Below the pieces are notes generated by a model that worked only from the letters and a program-made list of their open reading frames with translations, had not been told where the DNA came from and did not search any database. A program made the position numbers and the translations under genes. A DNA stretch of 64,000 nt from DATBLE01 sp963837265 (GTDB taxonomy: Bacteria; Actinomycetota; Thermoleophilia; Gaiellales; Gaiellaceae): NCBI GenBank assembly GCA_963837265.1, contig CAWIMQ010000001.1:124001-188000 (forward strand), in the 5' to 3' direction. This document shows, in pieces, positions 16,739 to 24,377 of the stretch (its first letter is position 1; each line of letters starts with the position of its first letter).

Positions 16739-17632
16739 ATGAGCACGCCGCAGCCGGGGATCTTCGCGCTCGGCACCGCCTCGCACGCCTACCTCGAGCT
16801 CGATGCCCGCCCGCCGGGGGCGGCGCGCGACCTGGTCGGCGCCGTCGCGTCGCTCCGGGAGCCGCGCACAACCATGGGCGGCGTCAACCTGGTCGCGGGG
16901 TTCCGGCCCGAGCTCTGGCGCGCGGTCGCTCCCGGAGACGCTCCCGCCCAGGTCGTCGGCTTCGATCGGGACCTCGTCGGGCCGGACGGGTATCGCATGC
17001 CCGCGACGCAGCACGACGCCCTGCTCTGGCTCTCCGGGATCGCCTACGACGTCGTCTTCGACACGGCCCGCGAGGCGCTCGCGGCGCTGTCCGAGGTGGC
17101 GACCGTCGCCGAGGAGACCTCGAGCTGGCCCTACCGCCACGACCGCGACCTCACGGGCTTCATCGACGGGACCGAGAACCCGACCCTGATCGAGGCGCCC
17201 GAGGTCGCCACGATCCCGGCGGGGAGGCCGGGGGCGGGCGGCACCATCGTCCTCCTGCAGAAGTGGAGCCACGACGCGGCGGTCTGGGAGTCGCTGCCGG
17301 TCGCCCGGCAGGAGCAGGTGATCGGCCGGACGAAGGACGAGAGCGCCGAGCTCGACGACCCGGCGCCCGACTCGCATGTCGCCCGCACTGACCAGGAGCG
17401 ATTCGGGAAGATCTTCCGCCGGAACATGCCGTACGGGACGGTCACCGACCACGGCACGATGTTCGTCGGGTTCAGCGCCGAGCAGCGACGGCTGGCCGCG
17501 ATGCTGGAGAGCATGCTCGGGTCCGGCGACGGCGGCCGGGACGCGCTGACCGGGTACACGGAGCCGCTGACGGGCGCCTACTACTTCGTCCCGTCGACAG
17601 AGGCCGTGGGGGCCCTCGCGCGGCGGCCGTAG
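16739..17632 (+). CDS. DyP-type heme peroxidase
   Basis: Dye-decolorising peroxidase of 297 residues that uses H2O2 to oxidise phenolic or aromatic substrates. The family signature GFIDGTENP (GxxDG, with the catalytic Asp) lies near residue 140, the proximal heme His is in DSHVARTD near residue 212, and the distal Arg region is RRNMPYG. It lacks a Tat signal and is about the size of cytosolic type B DyPs. ATG at 16739 is divergent from the GH65 gene, with a 109-base shared upstream region. No encapsulin is seen nearby. Confidence 0.92.
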   Translation: MSTPQPGIFALGTASHAYLELDARPPGAARDLVGAVASLREPRTTMGGVNLVAGFRPELWRAVAPGDAPAQVVGFDRDLVGPDGYRMPATQHDALLWLSGIAYDVVFDTAREALAALSEVATVAEETSSWPYRHDRDLTGFIDGTENPTLIEAPEVATIPAGRPGAGGTIVLLQKWSHDAAVWESLPVARQEQVIGRTKDESAELDDPAPDSHVARTDQERFGKIFRRNMPYGTVTDHGTMFVGFSAEQRRLAAMLESMLGSGDGGRDALTGYTEPLTGAYYFVPSTEAVGALARRP

Positions 17633-17659
17633 ACCGAGCCGGCCAGCGGACGGCCTCGC

Positions 17660-17683
17660 GGGGCGTCGGGGCCCCGACGCCCC
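17660..17683 (+). terminator. GC-rich perfect palindrome, probable terminator
   Basis: A 24-base perfect palindrome (arm GGGGCGTCGGGG) between the DyP stop at 17632 and the dacB start. It has no U-tract, as is common in very GC-rich actinobacteria. The position fits termination of the peroxidase transcript. Confidence 0.5.
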
Positions 17684-17723
17684 GGAAGGACGGTGGGGCC
17701 AGGCCTCGAAGCAGCCGGGGGCG

Positions 17724-19205
17724 ATGGCACAATCCTGCGGTCTGACCGTTCCGCCGACAGCCGGGCCCAGGCGTCTCGCGCGGGTCGTGACCCTGGCCGT
17801 AATCGCCGCGGTCGCCCTGACGGCACCGTCGGCGCTCTCCGCGCGGGTGGCGGCACCGGCCGGCCCCGCGGCCTGCAAGCCGGCGACGTACCGCGTGAAG
17901 CTCGGGGACACGCTCTACTCGATCGCGCGTCGCTTCGACACGACGGTGGCGGCGCTCGCCAAGGCGAACTCGCTCGACCCCAACGGCGTTCTGGTCGCCG
18001 GAACCGTGCTCAAGCTCCCGAGCGGGGCGTGCAAGGCGAGCACGGCCCGGGCCGCCGCCGGCGAGGAGACGAGCCGCCTCGTCTCCTCGCTCGACCGGGC
18101 GCTCGCCACCCCCGGGGTCTCGCGCCCGCGAACCGGCGTCGTCGTCGTCGACCTCGACGCGGGCGACGTCGTCTACGCCGTCAACCCGGAGCTCGCCCTG
18201 GAACCCGCCTCGACCGAGAAGCTCGGCGTGGCGATCACCGCGCTCCAGCGGCTCGGCCCCGGCTTCCGGACGCACACCGACGTGTTCGGCCGGGGGTCGC
18301 TGTCGGCCGGAGTCTGGCACGGCGACCTCGTGCTCAAGGGCTTCGGCGACCCGGCTCTGTCGAGCGCCGGGCTCGACGGGCTCGCCCGTGCCGTCCGCCG
18401 GCACGGCATCCAGACGGTCACCGGTCGCGTGGTCGGCGACGAGTCCTACTTCGACGCCGTCCGCACCTGCCCCGGCTGGAAGCCCGAGTTCGCGAAGAAC
18501 GAGTCGCCGCTGCTCTCCGCGCTCGTCGTCAACCGCGGGGTGATCGACGGGCACGCCACCGACTTCCCCGCCCTCGCCGCCGCGATCCTCTTCACCCGCG
18601 CCCTGCACAAGGCGGGCGTGTCGGTTGCCGGCGAGCCGACCGCCGGCACCGCCGGCGCCCGCGCAACGCGGCTCGCCCGCCGCGCATCGCCGCCGCTGAC
18701 GAAACTGCTCGCTCGGATGGACACCTGGAGCGACAACTTCATCGCCGAGATGCTGCTCAAGGGGCTCGGCGCCCGGCTCGGCGGCGGGCCCGGGAGCACG
18801 GCGTCCGGGGCGGCCGTGGTCGGCGCGACCCTGGCCGCGGACGGCGTGCCGCTCGCCGGCGTCGTGTTCGCCGACGCCTCCGGCCTCTCCCGGCTCGACC
18901 GGCAGACGGCCCGCTCGCTGGCGGCGATGCTCGAGACGGTCTGGCACGAGCCGAAGCTGCGCACGCTGGCGAGCACGTTCGCGGTCGCGGGGTCGACCGG
19001 GACGCTCCGCCACCGGCTGCTCGACGTCCCCGGGCACACGCTCGTCCGCGGCAAGACCGGCACGACCGACGACTCGTCCGCCCTCGTCGGCCTCGTCGGC
19101 ACCCGGTTCGCCTTCGCGGTCCTGAACAACGGCTCTCCGGTCGACTTCTGGGCGGCGCACCTGATGCAGGACCGCGTTGCCGAGGCGCTGCTCGCCGTCG
19201 CCTGA
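17724..19205 (+). CDS. dacB: LysM plus D-alanyl-D-alanine carboxypeptidase (PBP4/DacB, family S13)
   Basis: Exported penicillin-binding protein that trims peptidoglycan peptides. The 493 residues comprise a signal peptide (about 20-48), a LysM domain (YRVKLGDTLYSIARRFDTT, about 55-100) that binds glycan, and an S13 catalytic domain. The active-site triad is STEK (about 163), SDN (about 336) and KTG in GKTGT (about 444). A LysM domain fused to an S13 carboxypeptidase is a less usual arrangement that would tether the enzyme to the wall. ATG at 17724 follows the palindromic terminator. Confidence 0.88.
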   Translation: MAQSCGLTVPPTAGPRRLARVVTLAVIAAVALTAPSALSARVAAPAGPAACKPATYRVKLGDTLYSIARRFDTTVAALAKANSLDPNGVLVAGTVLKLPSGACKASTARAAAGEETSRLVSSLDRALATPGVSRPRTGVVVVDLDAGDVVYAVNPELALEPASTEKLGVAITALQRLGPGFRTHTDVFGRGSLSAGVWHGDLVLKGFGDPALSSAGLDGLARAVRRHGIQTVTGRVVGDESYFDAVRTCPGWKPEFAKNESPLLSALVVNRGVIDGHATDFPALAAAILFTRALHKAGVSVAGEPTAGTAGARATRLARRASPPLTKLLARMDTWSDNFIAEMLLKGLGARLGGGPGSTASGAAVVGATLAADGVPLAGVVFADASGLSRLDRQTARSLAAMLETVWHEPKLRTLASTFAVAGSTGTLRHRLLDVPGHTLVRGKTGTTDDSSALVGLVGTRFAFAVLNNGSPVDFWAAHLMQDRVAEALLAVA

Positions 19206-19294
19206 GCCGCGGAAGAACTCGCGTCCCGGCCTCGTTTCGTACATATCTCGCGCTGTTCGACGGCGCGTCCTGGGGGCTCCACCGGTACGACCCC

Positions 19295-19654
19295 GTGCTG
19301 GGGCTCGCCGTGCTGCCGGGAGCGACCCTCGCCCTCGGCCTCGCGGCGAGGCGGTGGGCGTCGGGGCCGGTCCGGTTGACCGGCCGGGTCGCCACGGCGC
19401 TCAACTGCGGCGTGATCCTCGCCCTGGCCGTGAACCCGTACACGGCCGGCGGCGCCGAGCTCTTCTACTGCGTGACGCTCGTCGTCGCCGCCTGGCGGGC
19501 TCAGCCGGGCTGTGAGGCGACCGTGCTCTCGAACTGGGCGCTCCGCCGGGACGATCAGGTCGGCTGCCCGGCGTTCACTCCGATCGACGAGGCGGAGAAA
19601 GGGCTCGCCGCACGGGCGACGGCACGTCCGCTCCGCGAGGGCGCCGGCCGGTAG
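19295..19654 (+). CDS. Hypothetical membrane protein, start uncertain
   Basis: The frame shows two credible helices (GLAVLPGATLALGLAA and LNCGVILALAVNPYTAGGAELFYCVTLVVAA) and a hydrophilic tail. Protein-like sequence (FRTYLALFDGASWGLHRYDP) extends upstream of the only normal start, GTG at 19295, to about 19217 without an ATG, GTG or TTG. The true start may therefore be non-standard or lost. The product is 119 residues from the GTG. Confidence 0.4.
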   Translation: MLGLAVLPGATLALGLAARRWASGPVRLTGRVATALNCGVILALAVNPYTAGGAELFYCVTLVVAAWRAQPGCEATVLSNWALRRDDQVGCPAFTPIDEAEKGLAARATARPLREGAGR

Positions 19655-19670
19655 CGGCCGGTCGCGAGCG

Positions 19671-19701
19671 CGGCGAGGCCCGCGGAAGGCGGGCCTCGCC
19701 G
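19671..19701. terminator. Bidirectional terminator hairpin
   Basis: 13-bp perfect stem (CGGCGAGGCCCGC pairing with 19689-19701) around the loop GGAAG. It lies between the convergent ends at 19654 (+) and 19709 (-). There is no U-tract on either side. Confidence 0.6.
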
Positions 19702-19708
19702 CTTCACG

Positions 19709-20155
19709 TCAGCCCGACGCCGCCGGCCGGATCAGGGCGAGGCCGGTCTCCTCGTCGATCGTCTTGCGCAGCTCGGCGGGCGTCTCGGTCAGGACCAGCT
19801 CGAGCGTCGGCCGGACGTGCCCCTCGAGGAGGTGGCCGGCGCGGGCCCGGCCCTGCGAGTCGCCGACCACGAGGTGCGCGTGCACCTGGGGCTCGCCGTC
19901 CCTGGTGGCGATGTCGCCCGAGAGTGCGGCGACCTCGACCTGCTCGTCGACCGGAATCCGCCGGTACTCCTTCTCCACCCAGTCGAAGTAGCCGAGCGTG
20001 ACGTCGCTGAACGCGCCGATCCCGCTGAAGTGGGCCGCGGTCAGGTTCTGCTGCCGTGCGAAGTCCTCGATCCCGGCCCTGGCCTCGTCTCCCTGCTCGA
20101 ACACGAGCGCGTAGGTCGTCTGGCCGTCGACCGAGCTGAGGCGCTGGAACTTCAT
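19709..20155 (-). CDS. PPC/DUF296 domain protein
   Basis: A 148-residue single-domain protein of the DUF296/PPC fold, a trimeric domain seen alone in bacteria and with AT-hooks in plants. Conserved features are the acidic start region QGDEARAGIEDFARQQNL, SGIGAFSDVTLGYFDW and the His-rich QVHAHLVVGDSQGRARAGHLLEG. The bacterial function is unresolved; a metal- or ligand-binding role is suspected from the histidines. ATG at 20155; the gene is divergent from the M24 peptidase gene and ends at a strong hairpin. Confidence 0.85.
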   Translation of the reverse strand: MKFQRLSSVDGQTTYALVFEQGDEARAGIEDFARQQNLTAAHFSGIGAFSDVTLGYFDWVEKEYRRIPVDEQVEVAALSGDIATRDGEPQVHAHLVVGDSQGRARAGHLLEGHVRPTLELVLTETPAELRKTIDEETGLALIRPAASG

Positions 20156-20293
20156 GGGTGTCCCTTTCGTCTCGTGGCACCGGGGCTTCCCGGCTCTACC
20201 GGCGGTGTATCCGCCCGGGCGGCGCCCGACACCCCCGGCCGGGCCCGTAGCGTCCTCGTCCGGCGAGCCCCGGCCGCCGCTATCGTCTCGCCC

Positions 20294-21484
20294 GTGCAGG
20301 CCACCGGGATCCCCGCGGCCGAGCTCGCCGAGCGGCGCGAGCGGGTGCTCGCGCACGCCCGCGCGCACGGGCTCGCCGGGGTCGTGATCTTCGGCCAGGC
20401 CTACATCCAGTACTACACGGCGTTCAACTTCCTCTCCACCGAGCGGCCGGTGGTGGTCGCGCTCGGCGGCGACGGCGAGACGATGGTCTTCGTGCCGGAA
20501 TTCGAGGTCGAGCGAGCCCGGGCCGAGGGGAGCTTCGGCCGGGTCGAGTCCTATCCCGAGTACCCGGGCATCGAGCACCCGATGTCGATCCTCGCCCGCG
20601 TGCTCGACGACATGGGGATTCGCGCCAGGATCGGAGCCGACCAGGACGGCTACCCGGGCGTCCTCGGCTACCAGGGCCCCCCGCTCTCCGAGGTCACCGG
20701 TGCGGCGGTCGTCTCGCTCGCAGCCCAGATCGAGCACGCGCTGGCGCGCAAGAGCCCGGCCGAGATCGAGCTCATCCGCCGGAGTGCCCGCTGGTGCGAG
20801 CACGCGCACCGGCTCCTGCAGGAGTACTCGCAGCCGGGCGCGACCGAGGCGGAGGCGGCGCTACGCGCGAGCCGGGAGGCGACGCTCGCGATGCTCGAGG
20901 CGCTCGGCCCCGACTACGCCGGCCAGCTCTCCTCCTCCGACGGGGCCACCGCCGGCTACCGCGGCCAGGTGGGCCGCCGCAGCGCCTGGGCCCATGCGGT
21001 CGCGCACAACATCCGCTTCGAGCCGGGCGACGTCCTCGTCACCGAGACCGCAGCACCGGTCTGGGGCTACAACGCCGAGCTGGAGCGCGCGCTCGTGGTC
21101 GGTCCGCCGACCGGCGAGATGCGCCGCCTGTTCGAGCACATGCTCGCCGCGCAGCAGGTCGCGTTCGCCGCGTTCCGCCCCGGCGCGACCTGCGCCGACG
21201 TCGACCGAGCCGTCCTGCGCTACTTCGAGGACAACGACCTCCTCGGCCACTGGCGGCAGCACGTCGGCCACGCGATCGGCCTGCGCGACCACGAGGCGCC
21301 GTTCCTCGACGTCGGCGACCACACCCCGCTCGAGCCGGGGATGGTGTTCACGATCGAGCCCGGCGTCTACGCCGAGGGGCTCGGCGGGTTCCGCCACTCC
21401 GACACGGTGGTCGTCACCGAGGACGGGATCGAGATCCTCACCGACTACCCTCGCGACCTCGACCAGCTGACGATCGCGGCCTGA
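20294..21484 (+). CDS. M24-family (Xaa-Pro peptidase/creatinase-like) protein
   Basis: The 396-residue protein has an N-terminal creatinase-like domain (about 1-140) and the C-terminal pita-bread fold of M24 peptidases (about 150-390). The fold's landmarks are present: ALARKSPAEIELIRRSA, HVGHAIGLRDHE and PGMVFTIEPGVY. Several metal positions differ from true aminopeptidase P: the usual DxG motif reads VTETAAPV, the second Asp region reads YNAELERA, and the last Glu region reads GFRHSDTVV. It may be a creatinase-like or other non-peptidase hydrolase. The start is GTG at 20294. Confidence 0.8.
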   Translation: MQATGIPAAELAERRERVLAHARAHGLAGVVIFGQAYIQYYTAFNFLSTERPVVVALGGDGETMVFVPEFEVERARAEGSFGRVESYPEYPGIEHPMSILARVLDDMGIRARIGADQDGYPGVLGYQGPPLSEVTGAAVVSLAAQIEHALARKSPAEIELIRRSARWCEHAHRLLQEYSQPGATEAEAALRASREATLAMLEALGPDYAGQLSSSDGATAGYRGQVGRRSAWAHAVAHNIRFEPGDVLVTETAAPVWGYNAELERALVVGPPTGEMRRLFEHMLAAQQVAFAAFRPGATCADVDRAVLRYFEDNDLLGHWRQHVGHAIGLRDHEAPFLDVGDHTPLEPGMVFTIEPGVYAEGLGGFRHSDTVVVTEDGIEILTDYPRDLDQLTIAA

Positions 21485-21597
21485 CCGCCCGGCGCACGGA
21501 TCGGGGGCCGCACAGGCTCCCGCCGGCCAGGCATGATGCGACCGTGCGAGCCCGGCCGCCCCACGAGCCGGTGCCGCATCGACCCAGAGGAGGCACG

Positions 21598-21669
21598 ATG
21601 AGCACCGCCCCGGCCGCGAGCGGGCCGGTCGCCGACACGGCGCTCGCCTTGGTGCGGCGGTTCGTCTGA
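21598..21669 (+). CDS. Putative 23-residue small protein
   Basis: ATG at 21598 is preceded by AGAGGAGG at ideal spacing, one of the best ribosome sites in the window. The frame is MSTAPAASGPVADTALALVR plus RFV and a stop, 3 bases before the zinc-finger gene start. It could be a real micropeptide, or a translated leader coupling expression of the downstream gene. It is too short for homology. Confidence 0.4.
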   Translation: MSTAPAASGPVADTALALVRRFV

Positions 21670-21672
21670 GCG

Positions 21673-21951
21673 ATGGCGAGAGTGCCCTGCACCCATCTCG
21701 ACCGGATCCTGGTCGACGAGCTCCCCGATCCGATCGCGGGCTGCGAGGAGTGCCTGAAGACCGGTAGCCGCTGGCTCCACCTGCGGATGTGCGAGACCTG
21801 CGGACGGATCCTCTGCTGCGACTCGTCGCCGAACCGGCATGCGTCGGGGCACGCGCGCGAGGCCGGGCACCCGATCGTCCGTTCCGCGGAGCCGGGCGAG
21901 GAGTGGAGCTGGTGCTACGTGGACGAGGTCGCGTTCGTGGTCGGCGGATGA
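21673..21951 (+). CDS. UBP-type zinc-finger protein
   Basis: A 92-residue protein that is essentially one ZnF-UBP domain. It has the Cys/His pattern CTHLD, CEEC, CETCGRILCC, then HASGHAREAGHPI. In eukaryotes this fold binds ubiquitin tails; in bacteria it is found as a stand-alone domain of unknown partner. It ends in an ATGA overlap with the DUF5996 gene. ATG at 21673 lies just 3 bases after a tiny upstream frame, so coupling is possible. Confidence 0.85.
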   Translation: MARVPCTHLDRILVDELPDPIAGCEECLKTGSRWLHLRMCETCGRILCCDSSPNRHASGHAREAGHPIVRSAEPGEEWSWCYVDEVAFVVGG

Positions 21952-22889
21952 CGCAGCCGCTCCCGCCGCTTCCGTACCCGGACTGGGAGGCGACGAAGAA
22001 GACCCTCCACCTCTGGGCGCAGATCGTCGGCAAGGTGAGGATGGCCTCCTCTCCGCCGCGGAACCACTGGTGGCACGTGCCGCTCTATCTGGGTGTACGA
22101 GGGCTGACCACGCGGCTCCTGCACGCGCCGGCCGGCACGCGGTTCGAGATCCGCTTCGACTTCGTCGACCACCGGCTCGTGGTCGAGACGAGCGACGCCG
22201 CGGAGTGGTTCGAGCTCGGGGACGGCCTCAGCGTGGCCGGCTTCGACGCGCAGCTGCACGAGACGCTCGGCCGGCTCGGCCTCGACGTCACGATCCTGGA
22301 GACGCCGTTCGGCGTCCCGACGACCACGCCGTTTCCCGACGATGCCGAGCACGCGACGTACGACCGAGACGCGGTCGAGCGATTCTGGCGGGTGCTGGAC
22401 TGGACCGCAGGCGTCTTCGAGGAGTTCAGCGGCTGGTACTGCGGCAAGACGAGCCCGGTCCACCTCTTCTGGCACTCGTTCGACCTGGCGGTGACGCGGT
22501 TCGGCGGCCGCCGGGCCCCGCCGCTCCCCGGCGCCGACCCGGTCACCCGGGAGGCTTACTCGCACGAGGTCGTCTCCTTCGGCTTCTGGGCCGGAGACGA
22601 CACCGTGCGCGAGCCGAGCTACTACTCGTACACCGCGCCGGAGCCCCTGGGCCTGCGCGAACGGCCGCTCGCGCCCGCGGGAGCCTTCTGGACCGAGCAG
22701 GGCGCCGGCTCGCTCGCGATCCTGCGCTACGACGACCTGCGCGCGGCCGCCGACCCGCGGTCGGCGCTGCTCGCCTTCCTGGAGAGCGCCTACCGCGCGG
22801 GCGCCGAGGCGGCCGGCTGGGACGTGGCCGACCTGGCGTCGTCCTGGTGCCCGAGCCCGGGGCGGCTCGCCGAGCTCGTCTCGGGATGA
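21948..22889 (+). CDS. DUF5996 family protein
   Basis: A 313-residue soluble protein recognised from conserved blocks of DUF5996: LHLWAQIVGKVRM, PPRNHWWHVPLYLGVRGLTT, FEIRFDFVDHRLVVET, CGKTSPVHLFWHSFDLA and YSHEVVSFGFWAGDD. The many conserved Trp/His residues suggest an enzyme or ligand-binding role, but none is established. It is translationally coupled to the zinc-finger gene by ATGA. Confidence 0.85.
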   Translation: MTQPLPPLPYPDWEATKKTLHLWAQIVGKVRMASSPPRNHWWHVPLYLGVRGLTTRLLHAPAGTRFEIRFDFVDHRLVVETSDAAEWFELGDGLSVAGFDAQLHETLGRLGLDVTILETPFGVPTTTPFPDDAEHATYDRDAVERFWRVLDWTAGVFEEFSGWYCGKTSPVHLFWHSFDLAVTRFGGRRAPPLPGADPVTREAYSHEVVSFGFWAGDDTVREPSYYSYTAPEPLGLRERPLAPAGAFWTEQGAGSLAILRYDDLRAAADPRSALLAFLESAYRAGAEAAGWDVADLASSWCPSPGRLAELVSG

Positions 22890-22958
22890 CCGCCGCCCCT
22901 CCCCGACCAGCTCCCCCGCCCACCGCCCCCTCCACGCCCGGGGGCCGACGCCCGTCCC

Positions 22959-24122
22959 GTGAGCCGGCGCCAGCGGCTGACCCTGGTCGCCGCGATTCTC
23001 GGCTCGGGGGTGGCGACGATCGACGGGACGATCGTGAACGTCGCCCTGCCCGCGATCGAGCGCGACCTCGGGGGCGGCCTGTCCGCCCAGCAGTGGATCT
23101 CGAATGCGTATCTGCTCGTGCTCGGCTCGCTGATCCTGATCGGAGGCTCGCTCGGCGACATCTACGGCGAGCGGCGCGTGTTCGCGGTCGGGGTCGGCGC
23201 GTTCGGCGTGCTCTCGCTCGCGTGCGCGCTTGCGCCGACGACCGGCGTGCTGATCGCCGCACGGGCGCTGCAGGGCGCGGCCGGGGCGCTCCTGACGCCG
23301 AGCTCGCTGGCAGTCATCGTCGGCGCGTTCCCCCGGCACCAGCGCGCGGCGGCGATCGGGGCCTGGACCGCCTGGGGCGGGATCGCCTCGGTGGTCGGGC
23401 CGCTCGTCGGCGGCGAGATCGTCGACCAGGTCTCGTGGCGCTGGATCTTCGTGCTCAACGCGCCGCTGGTGCTGGCGACGCTCGGCCTCGTGCTCGTGGC
23501 TGTGCTTCCGTCCACGCGTGCGGCCGTGCGCCGCGTCGACCTCCCCGGCGCGCTCCTCTGCGTGCTCGGTCTCGGCGCCTTCGTCTTCGGGCTGATCGAG
23601 CAGCCCCGGTTCGGCTGGACGAGCCCGGCGATCGTCCTCCCACTCGCGGGCGGGGTCGTCCTGTTCGCCGCCTTCCTCCTCTATGCCCGCGACCTGCTGC
23701 CGCCGCTTCTGCTCTTCTCGCTCGGGCTCTCGCTGACCGTCGCTCCGCTGACGGCGGCGGTGCTCGCCGACGCCGACGAGTCCGACGCCGGTATCGCCTC
23801 GGCGGTGAACAACGCGGTCGCGCGGGTCGCCGGGCTGGTCGGCGTCTCGGTGATCGGCGTGGTGGTCGCGAGCCGCCTCGCCGGCGACACGTTCGCGGCC
23901 AACCGCGAGTCGGTCCGCGCGTTCCACGAGGCGATGGCGATCTGCGCGGCGCTCGTCGCGGCGGGAGGCGTCGCCGGCCTCGCCGGGATCGTCAACCCGA
24001 GGCGGGCGCTCCGCGCCGAGACCTGCGCGGGAGGCCAGCTCGCCGGCGTGCCCGGCCCCGCAGCCGACGCGGGCCGGCCTCCGGCAAGCACAATCGAGCC
24101 ACCACTACCCCAGGAGGCCTGA
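22959..24122 (+). CDS. DHA2-type MFS transporter with internal deletion
   Basis: The N-terminal eight helices are standard for 14-helix DHA2 drug antiporters: TIDGTIVNVALPAI, QWISNAYLLVLGSLILIGG and GPLVGGEIVDQVSWRWIFVLN. After FAAFLLYA the sequence jumps to RDLLPPLLLFSLGLSLTVAP, which in relatives lies some 80 residues further on. About three helices and the loop between them are missing in frame, leaving 387 residues instead of about 470. The reading frame is intact, so a shortened protein is made, but transport competence is doubtful. The start is GTG at 22959 and the stop overlaps the DUF2630 start (TGATG). Confidence 0.75.
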   Translation: MSRRQRLTLVAAILGSGVATIDGTIVNVALPAIERDLGGGLSAQQWISNAYLLVLGSLILIGGSLGDIYGERRVFAVGVGAFGVLSLACALAPTTGVLIAARALQGAAGALLTPSSLAVIVGAFPRHQRAAAIGAWTAWGGIASVVGPLVGGEIVDQVSWRWIFVLNAPLVLATLGLVLVAVLPSTRAAVRRVDLPGALLCVLGLGAFVFGLIEQPRFGWTSPAIVLPLAGGVVLFAAFLLYARDLLPPLLLFSLGLSLTVAPLTAAVLADADESDAGIASAVNNAVARVAGLVGVSVIGVVVASRLAGDTFAANRESVRAFHEAMAICAALVAAGGVAGLAGIVNPRRALRAETCAGGQLAGVPGPAADAGRPPASTIEPPLPQEA

Positions 24123-24364
24123 TGGACGACAACCCGATCCACGAGCGGATCGAGCAGCTCGTCGCCGAGGAGCACGATCTGTGGCAGCGCGAGTCGGCAG
24201 GCGACGCCGGCGCCGACGAGAAGCGGCGCCTCGAGCAGGTCGGCGTCTCGCTCGACCGGTGCTGGGACCTGCTCCGCCAGAGGCGGGCGCTCCGTGCGGC
24301 CGGGCGCGACCCGGACGCCGCCGGGGCGAGGCCCGCCGACGTGGTCGAACGCTACCGGCAGTGA
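24122..24364 (+). CDS. DUF2630 family small protein
   Basis: An 80-residue, highly charged helical protein: MDDNPIHERIEQLVAEEHDL, then LDRCWDLLRQRRALRAAGRD and a VERYRQ end. This matches the actinobacterial DUF2630 family, which is of unknown function. CAGGAGG precedes the ATG at 24122, and the start overlaps the MFS stop. Confidence 0.85.
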   Translation: MDDNPIHERIEQLVAEEHDLWQRESAGDAGADEKRRLEQVGVSLDRCWDLLRQRRALRAAGRDPDAAGARPADVVERYRQ

Positions 24365-24377
24365 CGCGCCCGGGCCG

